11,959 bases of DNA from Stramonita haemastoma (GCA_030674155.1 JASPKP010008096.1:1-11959), one strand, 5' to 3'. Positions 1 through 7,678 are shown, numbered from the stretch's first letter. Numbers and translations are program-made. The notes: a model not told the origin generated them from the sequence alone.

Positions 1-559
1 GGGAATCGGTTACATCTTTATGAATATGGATAACTGAATGGAATCTGAATACTTTTTAGTATTAACCTCAATATAGGAAATTTGTTCAAACGTTATGAAC
101 CAGAATACTTGGAATCTATCCAAACATTAAATAAAAAATTTTAGAAGTGGAGGCTAGTTGGCTTTGGATTATATTTTACATCTTCATTTTTTTTTTTTAG
201 TTTCTAGTTTACAGTTTAGGCCCTACAGAGAAAGACACAGTTCCCTTTTAAATGGTTTTCTTACGGAACATTTTATTCATTCATTCATACTTTAACTATA
301 AACGTTAAGTAAACAATTCATTTTTTATTTAGATTTAGGCTTGTAATGTGGAGAAAGGTGAGGAATATCTGACCCTAAAAGAGAGCTCCATGTTAGAGAA
401 ATTTAGGTGAAGGCCATTGCCTGTGTTCTCTCTTGTTAAATAAACGATTTTTACTGTTCAATTTTTTTCCAGCTGGTTTTAACAGTAGCCTTGTTTAGCA
501 GCTTTATTCCCAATAATTTTTCTTTGTACCTCTCAGCCAGACTTTTCAGCATTGTTAGA
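1..559. other. AT-rich non-coding stretch
   Basis: AT-rich sequence with short homopolymer runs (for example a T-run near 187-198). No frame is open for long with a protein-like composition, and there is no RNA gene or repeat structure I can name. It is most likely intergenic or intronic. Confidence 0.6.
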
Positions 560-883
560 TTAAAAAAACACTTTTCCTTCAACATTGTAAAACAACAAAC
601 AAAAACAACAACACCTAGGTGGCATTACTTTCAAAGTGGTGTAGGTCACTTCACCTTCACCTGGTGAACAGTGTAGGCCACTAGTTGTCTTAAAATATTC
701 ATCAATATCAGTCATTATTTTTTTCTTGAAATATTCGTCACTATTATTCATTATTTTTTCCACTGGTTTCGTTGTGGTATTTGAGGGTTTTTTTTGTAGG
801 ATTGGGGAGTGGGGAAGGAGGGGGGGGCTGAATTTAACTGAGTGACAAGAAAGGGGTGTGGTAGAACATTCTGGAAGTTTCAT
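560..883 (-). other. Doubtful 107-codon reverse ORF with an internal duplication
   Basis: An open frame on the reverse strand. Part of it is created by a direct duplication of about 36 bp (about 692-726 and 728-762, each ending in a T-rich ATTATTTTTT run). This duplication gives two copies of a DEYFK-containing peptide. The rest has no recognisable domain. The stretch at about 640-680 contains a symmetric element around GGTGAA/TTCACC and may be a transposon scrap. I do not regard it as a real gene. Composition and the lack of splice context argue for chance. Confidence 0.2.
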
Positions 884-891
884 CTTACATA

Positions 892-1342
892 ACCTCCACG
901 GAGGTCTAGACGTGATGTCTGCATAGCCCTTGAATCGTCATTGGAACGTTCTAGATGTCTCCCTAGTCATTTTTCCACTTTGACTTGACTTGCTGTGAAG
1001 GGTGCCTTTGACAGAAGCTTCTATAACACATGTACTGGTGTATATATATCTAGCAGAGCATTCTAGTCTCTGACGTAACTCCATGTGAAGTCTAGACCTG
1101 ATGTCTACACACCTTGAATTGTCATTGTAGTCTCCAACGTAAGGTCCATGTGAAGTCTAGAACCTGATGTCTACACAGCCCTTGAATTGTCATTGTAGTC
1201 TCCAACGTAAGGTCCATGTGAAGTCTAGACATGATGTCTACACAGCCTTGTGTCGTATTGAAACGTTCTAGTCTATCAAGTCTGCCTTTGCTCTGACCTT
1301 GCCAGTTTTTTCACCTTGACTTGCTGTCAAGGGTTGTCGGAC
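892..1342 (+). repeat. 64-69 bp tandem repeat with a larger duplicated block
   Basis: Units built on CCATGTGAAGTCTAGAC..TGATGTCTACACAGCC..TTGAATTGTCATTGTAGTC begin near 1081, 1145 and 1214. A diverged copy begins near 892. The first and last copies share a longer tail: the ACGTTCTAG segment followed by a CACTTTGACTTGACTTGC / CACCTTGACTTGC segment (about 940-1015 and 1257-1342). The whole stretch is therefore probably an old larger duplication with a tandem expansion in its middle. No coding function is visible. Confidence 0.8.
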
Positions 1343-2184
1343 AGTTAATTTGACATCAACAGGTACTTGTGACACCTGCTGTTAGTAATGAAGGGTATCA
1401 ACCAATCAGTGTCACATCTTATTTGGGTATACTCTGGTATGGCGCCCTCCCTTTGTGCCTGTCTGACCAACTTCCTTGCTATCACCTCTGTTACAACCAC
1501 AAACCTGCTGTCTTGCAAACCGCCTCTCCCCCTACCTGTTCCTCTATTTTTCCCCTCTCCTTTTCACCACCCCTATCTTCTGTGAAAAATCCAATGACAC
1601 CCCCTCCCCTTCCCCTTACTCTCCCAGTGTAGCAGAACTGTCAAGTTCCTGATTGTCTTGAGGAAACTGAAGATTCAAGTAATGTCAGACGACTTTCTTA
1701 AATAGCTTGCATCGTCAGTCTCATCAGTCATGGTAGTGAAAAAGCTCTGAAAATGAGACATAGGGCCCTGGAGGTCTAAAAATCCCATAAAAATGGGAAC
1801 CATGAGGGAGGATTTCTGCTGAAATGTAGATTAAAAAAACATTAAAATAAAACTTAGGACAAACAATTGCAAGAAGAGGTCCAAAGATCGTAATAATCGT
1901 AATCGTAATAATGGCTAATAGGCTAGAAGGGTGTGGTCCACTAGGCTACACTGTTGCTGCTTATTCCACCTATTTTGCATCCATTGGATGTTTGTTTTAG
2001 GCTTGTTTACATGTGCAGGACTACATACCCTTACGATTCGCCTGTCGTTTGTCTGGAAAATGAGGTTGATCTACGAATTAACGGTCTCGAGTCGCAAAAA
2101 TACCAGTTTTCTGTTTACTGCGCTAGGCCTACAGTCCTCTGTGTGTACATGTTTTGTTTTTTTTCGGTTTTTGCACAGCTGCGC
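1343..2184. other. Non-coding stretch, pyrimidine-rich part at 1500-1625
   Basis: Open frames of 65-87 codons occur here on the + strand. They sit on a C/T-rich segment (about 1520-1625) whose low-complexity composition explains the absence of stops. No splice-site pair or domain is evident. Around 1770-1800 there is a small AATCCCATAAAAATGGGAA inverted motif. Nothing here supports a gene. Confidence 0.5.
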
Positions 2185-2191
2185 TATAAAT
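2185..2191 (+). promoter_or_regulatory. Possible TATA box
   Basis: TATAAAT preceded by GCGC lies about 50 bp upstream of an ATG in a purine-rich context (ACAAAATGG, 2240). The local sequence (2181-2345) has more CpG than its surroundings, as expected near a transcription start. Such a motif occurs often by chance in AT-rich DNA, so this is only a candidate. Confidence 0.3.
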
Positions 2192-2239
2192 GGCCAGGCT
2201 ATTTTTTCTCGATGTGTACACGTGCGCGAAGTTTACAAA

Positions 2240-2284
2240 ATGGCAGTCAGCGAAACTGTCGTGTTAACAACGGGAAAACTATGA
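2240..2284 (+). CDS. Possible 14-codon upstream ORF
   Basis: An ATG in good Kozak-like context (AAAATGG) opens the short peptide MAVSETVVLTTGKL and ends at TGA 2282-2284. Its stop overlaps the next ATG as ATGA (2281-2284), the classical geometry for termination-reinitiation. If the downstream ATG is a real start, this would be a translational-control uORF. It could equally be the true start of an exon whose donor lies before the stop. No direct evidence of expression is available. Confidence 0.25.
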   Translation: MAVSETVVLTTGKL

Positions 2285-2372
2285 GACCTGTAGCCAAATC
2301 TAGTCTTTATTTGTGGAGATTACCGCACAGATTTCCTGCAGAACGCGTACTGAAACGAATCCAGTTCATAAG
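2281..2372 (+). CDS. Possible first coding exon, arginine-rich N-terminus
   Basis: From ATG 2281 the frame begins MRPVAKSSLY and stays rich in Arg, Leu and Phe with one acidic residue in the first 30 codons. That is the kind of composition seen in mitochondrial targeting peptides. At 2372/2373 the sequence AAG|GCAAGT matches the consensus of the rare GC-AG class of introns. An alternative GT donor is CAA|GTCAGA at 2376/2377. Without splicing the frame runs to TGA 2446-2448. It could be the 5' end of the gene whose last exons lie at 4800-11611, but no intermediate exon joins them convincingly. Confidence 0.25.
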
Positions 2373-2377
2373 GCAAG

Positions 2378-2590
2378 TCAGAAATGCCGGCACTTTGCAT
2401 ATTTTTCAGGGCAATGCATGGTCTTCAGTTGACAATTTGTTTCCTTGAAGAACTTTTTGATGGCAGACTCAATCCCAAAATTCTTAACAAAATATATAAT
2501 GTCCTTACTATGGGGAGAGGGAATGGACATTATTAAGGCAAGGAGACTGTTCACATCAGATGAAGTTTTAGGGGTTGTGTCTAAGTTCAC
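2378..2590 (-). pseudogene. Unassigned reverse ORF, possibly a transposase scrap
   Basis: Seventy codons on the reverse strand with balanced composition. A central part reads LLALIMSIPSPHSKD, followed by a Lys/Phe-rich helix-like part, and the frame ends at a stop at 2378-2380. The segment vaguely recalls the C-terminal dimerisation region of hAT transposases (a hydrophobic SIP.S stretch before an ER.FS-like motif), but the diagnostic residues are not present. No terminal repeats or target-site duplication are visible nearby. Treat it as an unassigned, possibly dead ORF. Confidence 0.2.
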
Positions 2591-3900
2591 TTTGCTAGTT
2601 TTTGGTGAAAAAACATTTTAAGATCAAAGACTCTTGTTTCAGCTCTTTTACCTTGTTGACCGTATGTCTTAGGACGAGACTCTAATTATAAACCTAGGTC
2701 CTGTGTGCAAAACGCATGCAGAACATCTTGTGCACATGTTAAATCTGTTCTGCTTTTTGTAAGCAGAGGCCATTGTGTGCGGTGGGAACAGATGAAAAAA
2801 TTACAAAACGCATACAGGGGATTTGATGTAAAAAAGCACACGAGTGCTTATTCCATTATCCCTTGATACAAAGTATTTAATAGATAAAATAATAAAGTCG
2901 AGTCATAGAGTGGACTTTTAACTTTTATCACACCATGACTTGAAGTTTCACTGTTTTGGTTGTGAGGATTTTAATTCATTCAAGATCAGGATTGACTTTT
3001 TTTAGGCATTATTTAAACACAGCTTAGCGGTTTGGCTTTTTGTACCCCATTGTTTCTATTCTTTTTCTGTCATTGAAAATTTCTTCTGTGTATGTTGGTC
3101 AGGTCACTGACTAGCTCAGTCGATCTTCTTTACTTTAGTCAGTCATATGTATAATTTCTCTCAGTATAGGCTACTTTGTTTTTTGTCTCAGTGGATTCTT
3201 GAAGGTATACTAGTTAAGTTTAGCCTTACTAGGTGCTCCTTTGATAAGTACTATTAAGTATTTGTTAATGATAATGTTAGTCTGTTCTAATGATTGATAC
3301 TATGATAGGTTACTCTAAACTGCTAAATCAGTAAATCACTAATCTATACATGTGTAAACTTTCTTGTCCTTGTTCTAAAATGTTGTTTTGATATATTGTC
3401 AGTGCTGTTTCTTGTTGTGTTTTTCTTTGAGTGTAGAAAAAAAAAAGGTTCTTTATTCAGATCATCAAACCTTTAATATTAAATTTTAATGTCTGTATCA
3501 AATCTTCTTCCCTCATCTCATCTTTGAAAGTTCTTGCCTTCATTGATGGCTGTTGTAAGCCATTATCTCAATCTTTCTTGATATGAATAGTCTTTTATAG
3601 TCTTTTACTTATGTTAGACAGTCATACGCAATGTTGATGTTATAGATGGAGTTGGGTAAAGTGACTGGGCGTATAAAAAATGAGTTGTCAGGACATTATT
3701 ATGTAATTTTATGGATGTTTTAGGAAGTAGTTTGCCAGTTTGTTTCAGAATTTGGAGAAAGGATTATTTATACGTTAAAAAAAAGTGTGGTGCTTATATA
3801 GAGAGAGTAAAATGAATAGATATTGTACTTGTATCTGGTTCTTTTTTTTAAATAGATCTATCTGTCTTTCAGACAGAAAAACATCTTTAAGATAACTGAT
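2591..3900. other. AT-rich stretch without identifiable genes
   Basis: No long open frame, RNA gene or clear tandem repeat. T-rich runs are common. The last part (about 3780-3900) may be further decayed sequence of the retrotransposon that becomes recognisable at 3901, but I cannot read protein there. Confidence 0.5.
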
Positions 3901-4228
3901 AAATGGCACAGACTTCATTATGCTTCATTCAGGTTGAGAACACTGGGTTTTAATGAAAACAAAAGATGGTTCCAGCCTGAGATATCCACACAGTTACCAT
4001 ACATGTCCATTATGTGGTGACAATGTTGATGATGAAATTCATGTTTTGTTTCAAATACATAAAGCATATGAAAGTTGAAGATATGTGTGTATACGCAAGG
4101 AGCATAATTTTCTAAGTTTACAAACAGTGGAAATTCAAGATATTGGTTTTCAATCCTGTTATCTGAAAATGAACATTGTAATTAAATCTGTAGCTAAGTT
4201 TATGGCAGTAGCTCAGAATATTAATTAA
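3901..4228 (+). mobile_element. Decayed 3' end of a non-LTR retrotransposon ORF2
   Basis: Two overlapping frames encode pieces of the C-terminus of a non-LTR (LINE-type) reverse transcriptase polyprotein. From 3901 one frame gives KWHRLHYASFRLRTLGFNEN followed by KRW. After a one-base shift (about 3980-3992) another gives CPLCGDNVDDEIHVLFQ at 4004-4054 and continues, with a stop at about 4072, to SVAKFMAVAQN and TAA 4226-4228. The CPxCG....DEIH.LF pattern is the C-terminal zinc knuckle of many invertebrate LINEs. The expected last Cys is replaced by Ile. The frameshift, the internal stop and the lost ligand show that the copy is dead. The reverse transcriptase core is not in the window, so this is a 5'-truncated insertion, as is usual for LINEs. 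Confidence 0.8.
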
Positions 4229-4241
4229 GATAAAACCAAGT

Positions 4242-4244
<3 letters not shown>

Positions 4245-4308
<64 letters not shown>
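4245..4308 (+). repeat. (TC)32 microsatellite
   Basis: A perfect TC run begins 16 bases after the stop codon of the retrotransposon remnant. Several LINE families end in a simple-repeat 3' tail, so the tract may have grown from the element's tail. It ends in CAG|G, a perfect match to a 3' splice site, but the following sequence hits an in-frame stop quickly. Confidence 0.95.
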
Positions 4309-4310
<2 letters not shown>

Positions 4311-4395
4311 GCGTAAATAATTATGACAGAACTAAGAAAAAAAACCCAAACAACAACATGGAAGAAGATCTAGATATATGATATATATATCCAAG

Positions 4396-4715
4396 AAATG
4401 AGTGAATGAGGACTGTATGTTGACGTGTGCAGTGTGCTCACTACGCATGTTACAGAATGCTTGTGGACAGCTGAAATGAGTGAATGAGGACTGTATGTCT
4501 GACCGTGTGCAGTGTGCTCCTACGCATGTTACAGAATGCTTGTGGACAGCTGAAAATGAGGTGAATGAGGGACTGTATGTTGACCGTGTGCAGTGTGCTC
4601 ATACGCATGTTACAGAATGCTTGTGGACAGCTGAAATGATGTGAATGAGGGACTGTATGTCTCACCGTGTGCAGTGTGCTCACTACGCATGTTACAGAAT
4701 GCTTGTGGACAGCTG
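4396..4715 (+). repeat. Four-unit ~80 bp tandem repeat
   Basis: Four copies begin at about 4396, 4474, 4553 and 4634. Each starts AAATGAGTGAATGAGG and ends TACAGAATGCTTGTGGACAGCTG. Unit length varies between 78 and 82 bp through one-base indels, which makes the frame shift from copy to copy and argues against coding. The last copy ends exactly where the GC-rich exon-like region begins, so the TGTGGACAG|CTG end of each unit repeats a splice-acceptor-like sequence. Confidence 0.95.
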
Positions 4716-4799
4716 CCTTGGATGCCGGCCTGCCTGCCCCTGGCAGAGAGGGAGAGGTGGCAGCGGGGATGGCAGTTTGAGGCGGCCATTTTTTGACAG
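4716..4799 (+). other. GC-rich exon-like segment ending in an in-frame TGA
   Basis: This segment is markedly more GC-rich than anything upstream. The frame that continues into the 4800-4889 exon reads LPWMPACLPLAERERWQRGW, then QFEAAIF, then TGA at 4794-4796, immediately before the CAGCAG at 4797-4802. A second frame (…SLRRPFFDSSVPLL) is open across the whole segment and the exon. Either it is 5' untranslated or intronic sequence next to the exon, or it is part of the exon and is broken by a stop or a miscounted T in the six-T run at 4788-4793. If that run has five T, the two halves join in the second frame. Which is right cannot be settled from one sequence. Confidence 0.35.
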
Positions 4800-4889
4800 C
4801 AGCGTGCCCCTGCTGCCTCCTTCCAGTCTGCCCGCCTCCCTTCGGGACTACAGGAGCGCTGTCTGGAGCAGTTCTGTTTCATGTCTCTG
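4800..4889 (+). CDS. Internal exon 1 of the unidentified host gene
   Basis: Thirty codons ending MSL, followed by a near-perfect donor, CTG|GTAAGT. Two acceptors keep the same frame: GACAG|CAG (4799, with a NAGNAG choice at 4802) and TTCCAG|TCT (4826), which has the better pyrimidine tract. The frame reads SARLPSGLQERCLEQFCFMS near its end. It leaves the exon in phase 0, matching the phase-0 start of the exon at 8065. The alternative frame (…PASLRDYRSAVWSSS) is also open but would leave in phase 2 and does not fit the next exon. No domain is recognised. The following intron holds a DNA transposon. Confidence 0.55.
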
Positions 4890-4893
4890 GTAA

Positions 4894-4930
4894 GTGTGTG
4901 TGTGTGTGTGTGTGTTGTGTGTGTGTGTGT
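4894..4930 (+). repeat. (TG)n microsatellite directly after the exon donor
   Basis: A TG run with one phase slip (TGTTGTG) starts within the GTAAGTGTGTG donor sequence of the preceding exon. It ends a few bases before the left TTAA of the transposon. Confidence 0.95.
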
Positions 4931-4940
4931 AAAGAATTAA

Positions 4941-4961
4941 GGCGATGCTCTGCAGTGAAAT
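4941..4961 (+). repeat. Left terminal inverted repeat of the transposon
   Basis: The 21-bp end begins GGCGATGCTCTGCAGTG and matches the right end in 20 of 21 positions. The one difference is at position 4 (G here, A at the other end). Similarity stops abruptly after AAAT, so this is the full terminal repeat. It contains the CTGCAG palindrome. Confidence 0.9.
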
Positions 4962-5392
4962 GTGAAAAATCGACTATCCTACATTTTTGAGATTTTACCA
5001 GAATTTGTCAGTAAAATTGTGTGCTTATGGATTCTTAATTTATTTTTCTTTAAAATAATGTATTTTTTGCAATAAAAAGCCTTAAACAATACTAGTGTCT
5101 TCGATTTTTACCCTTTTGAGTAAAAAAAATCGGAACTTTCAGTCCGAAAGACGATCGCGTTCGTCGCGAACCCTAGGCATGCCGTATATCAATAGAGAGC
5201 TTGTTGCTTCCCTTACACTGTCCGACTATTTTTAGCTGACCTAGTTTAAACGTTCTAAGTAAAAGGTCGGGAATTTCTCTTACCGAGACGGGCGAGTCCT
5301 CCATATATGGTATGTGTGAACTCTGAACTCAGATTTGCTCTAACCCAGTGGTCAGGCGCCCCTCACGTGACCAAGTCAAAAAGGCGTCTTTG
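4962..5392 (+). promoter_or_regulatory. Transposon 5' region with an E-box, no clear coding
   Basis: Between the left terminal repeat and the first protein-like frame there are several CpG-containing segments (for example GATCGCGTTCGTCGCGAA, 5154-5171), unlike the AT-rich surroundings. A CACGTG E-box lies at 5364-5369. This is the expected place for the element's promoter and leader. No TATA box stands out. The function is inferred from position only. Confidence 0.35.
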
Positions 5393-5636
5393 ACATCGTT
5401 ACACTTTCTCAGCTTTGGATGGATTACAAAGTGTGGCCTGTGCAGCTTATTTCACACAGTTTGTAGGCAATAATCCAAGCGAAAACGTGACCAACTACTT
5501 GCTGAAGCACGCAAGAGCGTAAAATTGAAGTTGGGCGAGTTAGACTGCAAAACGAGTGTTTTTGCTGAGTCAAGTGGCTGCTCTAGTTACTTTGGTTGAT
5601 TCCTACTGTAGATGAAATCGAAACTCAAGTTAGCGT
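5393..5636 (+). pseudogene. Shattered N-terminal transposase frames
   Basis: Protein-like stretches appear in successive frames. One reads LDGLQSVACAAYFTQFVGNN and then SENVTNYLLKHARA, ending at TAA about 5521. An overlapping frame continues as KLKLGELDCKTSVFAESSG and ends at TGA about 5600. In this family the segment upstream of the GS..MExE motif holds the N-terminal domain and the first catalytic Asp (typically in a DGTW-like motif). I cannot find that motif here, so the first catalytic residue is either destroyed or deleted. The space before the recognisable motif is also short for a full N-terminus, which suggests an internal deletion. Confidence 0.45.
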
Positions 5637-5638
5637 AA

Positions 5639-5753
5639 GCGGCTAGTAGTAGCAGTACTGCAAATCTCCAGAACGCTCTGAGGGGAAACAGACAATATGG
5701 AATTTGCAACTTGGATAGCAAAGCTCTTCCAGGCTGTGACAAGAATTTCAACG
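5639..5753 (+). pseudogene. Transposase exon carrying the GCDKNFNG motif (5' part)
   Basis: The frame is open from just after TAA 5636-5638 and ends CDKNFN plus one base before the donor ACG|GTAAGC (5753/5754). In Mutator-like transposases a CxKN[YF]xGSSxxMExE motif marks this position. Here it is cut by the intron after the Asn, and GSWSMMEVE follows on the other side (6551 on), restoring the motif. A competing reading with ATG 5697 (MEFATWIAK…) is in frame with a TGA just upstream but hits a stop soon after splicing, so I treat it as a shadow. Confidence 0.7.
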
Positions 5754-5771
5754 GTAAGCAACTTCAGCTCT

Positions 5772-5947
5772 TTGTGTGTGTGTGTGTGTGTTGTGTGGTG
5801 TGGTGTGGTGTGGTGTGGTGTGGTGTGGTGTGGTGTGGTGTGTGTGTGTGTGTGGTGTGTGTGTGTGTGTGTGTGTTGTGTGTGTTCATGTGTGTGTGTG
5901 TGCATGGTTTTGTGTGTGTGTGTATGGTTTTGTTGTGTGTGTGTGTG

Positions 5948-5984
<37 letters not shown>

Positions 5985-6021
5985 GGAGAGAGAGAGAAAA
6001 GAGAAAAGAGAGAGGAGAGAG

Positions 6022-6084
<63 letters not shown>
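5772..6084 (+). repeat. Compound TG / TGTGG / GA / TG microsatellite
   Basis: The order is (TG)n from 5772, a pentanucleotide (TGTGG)n block at about 5793-5842, interrupted TG to about 5983, a GA-rich block with GAGAGAAAAGA interruptions at about 5985-6052, then a second (TG)n to 6084. Every forward frame here is open only because of the repeat (Cys-Val and Arg-Glu runs), and these are not genes. Confidence 0.95.
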
Positions 6085-6085
<1 letters not shown>

Positions 6086-6164
6086 TTTTCTTTCATACTT
6101 TCAGCTTTGAGTATGAACAATATCTTATTACACAAAAGCGTGCATGGCAACTATACATAAATGT

Positions 6165-6246
6165 ACATACACACACTAACACACACATTATATATATTTA
6201 TAATATATTATATATATATATATATATTTTTTATATATATATATAT

Positions 6247-6287
<41 letters not shown>

Positions 6288-6465
6288 ATACATATACATG
6301 TATATATACATGTATATATATATAATGTTGTGTGTGTATACATATACATGTATATATATATACATACACATGTGTTGTGTGTGTTATACATACATATATA
6401 TACATATATATATTTTTTATATATACATACACATACATACACACACATGTATACATACAGTATAT
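6165..6465. repeat. TA/TG/CATA cryptic-simple repeat with palindromes
   Basis: Starts with ACACACACTAACACACAC, passes through TATA runs (about 6187-6262) and (TG)n at about 6263-6289, then repeated TACATATACATGTATATA blocks at about 6288-6360. Because TA and ACATGT are self-complementary, several segments can form hairpins. A second short TG tract lies at about 6326-6338. Confidence 0.9.
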
Positions 6466-6550
6466 GAAATTTAAAGGACATGTATGTCTTTCTTTCAGGT
6501 TTGTTTCCTTTTATTTTCTTCAATACTTAGTGAGTTTCTCTTGTCAACAG

Positions 6551-6700
6551 GATCCTGGAGTATGATGGAGGTGGAAATAGCCCAAGTCTTCACGCGACAG
6601 TCTGTGAACAGCCACACACTCTGCTACACCACTGTGATGTCTGAGGGTGACTGCAAGACCCTGACAGAGCTGAACAACATGAAGCCTTATCATGGCTTAG
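6551..6700 (+). pseudogene. Transposase exon with GSW..MMEVE and SEGDCK motifs
   Basis: After the acceptor the frame reads SWSMMEVEIAQVF, then LCYTTVMSEGDCKTLTELNN. In the Mutator-like family the GSSxxMExE motif is followed about 25-30 residues later by RYT..xGDGDSKA, whose Asp is the second catalytic metal ligand. SEGDCK keeps that Asp, although the neighbouring Gly-Asp-Gly is altered. The frame continues to the Tyr of KPYHG, where homology shifts to another frame near 6700. The exon shares orientation and phase with 5639-5753. Confidence 0.75.
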
Positions 6701-6795
6701 GGTCCAGATGTAGACTTAGAAAAAGAGGAGTGCATCAAGCATATGAGCAAGAGTCTTGGGGCAGTTCTTTGCACACTGCTGGAAGGAGATCACTT
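6701..6795 (+). pseudogene. Transposase continuation after a frameshift (KEEC motif)
   Basis: The shifted frame reads DLEKEECIKHMSKSLGAVL and then CTLLEGDHL before the poly-G run. This matches the family pattern KxEC(I/V)xHxxKRxGxxL that normally follows the GDGDSK region after a short YG segment. In this frame TAG 6698-6700 lies immediately upstream, so the two pieces are separated by a net one-base shift near 6695-6712. A cryptic acceptor (GGCTTAG|GGT) could also explain the break, but the pyrimidine tract is poor. Simple frameshift decay is more likely. Confidence 0.7.
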
Positions 6796-6814
6796 GGGGG
6801 GGGGGGGGGGGGGG
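6796..6814 (+). repeat. Poly-G run of 19
   Basis: Nineteen consecutive G at the end of the recognisable transposase sequence. The length is likely variable and error-prone in sequencing. It puts downstream pieces (for example GQLT just after the run) into yet another frame. It could form a G-quadruplex on the + strand. Confidence 0.9.
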
Positions 6815-7678
6815 CATGGTCAGCTGACAGAATGAATCATGTCTGCAAACTGTGGATCCTGTGCTGCTAGAGACACCCTCCAGTTTTTAAAACATTTATT
6901 TCAGCCTGGTGGAAAACACATTCAGATATAGTGCCTCAAGACCTAACAAACATGTCCAGAACAATCTGAAATCTCAAAAGGACCGACAAAATATATGACA
7001 GAATACTGTGAGTGTGGTCTGGCAGAAGTGTCCAGAGGAACTCAGTGCTCAAGGGAGGTGCTTTCTATGCAGCAGAATAGTTTTAAAGTGTTTCTGAAGA
7101 CTTTTTGGGGGTAGGCAGTGACTTTATGAAAAGTGGAGGTCAGATTAGAGTCATCGCAAGTCGTTTTTGCCCGTTTTCTCAGTTTTGTACTTTTCATCTT
7201 TTTTCTACCTTAGGTAACAAATTTTTCAAAAATGTGATTGTCAGATTGTAATCAAATTTTGCATGCTGCTAGAGTAATGTATTATCTACATTGTGTCAAT
7301 ACGGTTTTGTCATATCTGTTGATGTCTGGTTTACATGGGACATAAAAAAATTTATGTCATGTCTTTGTTCGGGATTTCTATCTAATTATTTGATATTTAA
7401 TTTTTTCTCAAAAACTACTTATGTTATCTTAAAAAGCCATTGTAACAATTGTTGGGCATCTATTTTTCTATACATACAGCAGATTTAAGCATGTTTAGTC
7501 AACTAGATTCTGAAAAATATCAAACATACTAAAATCCAATATGGCCGACATTTAGGCCGTTACCATGGCAACGGGAAATTTAAATCTCAGTTTGAACCCT
7601 AAAAAAATGTTCCTTTAGTTCATTTACATCATTTCAGATAACCAGATGATGTGAATTCTGCCCTTAACTTAAAAAGTG
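6815..7678 (+). pseudogene. Decayed transposase C-terminus and transposon 3' non-coding region
   Basis: Protein-like scraps continue in changing frames to about 7120 (for example RMNHVCKLWILCC, and MTEYCECGLAEVSRGTQ near 6993-7046). Stops interrupt them all, and I cannot place the third catalytic acidic residue. From about 7150 to 7620 the sequence is AT-rich and non-coding. Near its end lies an X-box-like palindrome (7557-7574). The final 60 bases lead into the right terminal repeat. Confidence 0.55.
7557..7574. promoter_or_regulatory. X-box-like palindrome
   Basis: CCGTTACCATGGCAACGG is an inverted repeat with one mismatched base pair and contains GTTACC-AT-GGCAAC. This fits the consensus of the X-box bound by RFX transcription factors (GTNRCC..RGYAAC). 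It lies within the transposon, about 125 bp inside its right end. Binding is not shown. It may also be a structural element of the transposon end. Confidence 0.4.

Larger units (their letters stand above)
5754..6550 (+). other. Phase-1 GT-AG intron inside the transposase, filled with microsatellites
   Basis: The donor is G|GTAAGC at 5754 and the acceptor is TTGTCAACAG|GA at 6549-6550. Splicing joins G with GA to give a Gly codon and restores the family motif KNFN-GSW..MMEVE, which is strong support that this is an intron and not a chance insertion. Nearly all of its 797 bases are simple repeats: TG with a (TGTGG)n block, then GA, TG, TA/TG and CATA/TGTA arrays. The last 90 bases are ordinary pyrimidine-rich intron end. 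Confidence 0.75.

Noticed and set aside
1369..1632. Forward ORFs of 65 and 87 codons in a C/T-rich stretch
   Set aside because: Low-complexity pyrimidine sequence lacks stops by composition, and there is no supporting splice or domain evidence.
4309..4330. (TC)32CAG|G as a splice acceptor
   Set aside because: The match to consensus is perfect, but the following sequence soon meets stops and the tract is better explained as a microsatellite at a LINE 3' end.
4450..4683. Reverse ORF with repeated STLHTV peptides
   Set aside because: It is a translation of the ~80-bp tandem array. Unit indels shift the frame and there is no domain.
5697..5753. ATG-led mini-exon MEFATWIAK… with a good donor
   Set aside because: In this frame splicing to 6551 gives a stop within five codons. 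The other frame restores a conserved transposase motif across the same junction.
5764..6523. Several 80-230 codon ORFs on both strands in TG/GA/TA repeats
   Set aside because: They consist of Cys-Val, His-Thr, Arg-Glu and Ile-Tyr runs produced by microsatellites in an intron.
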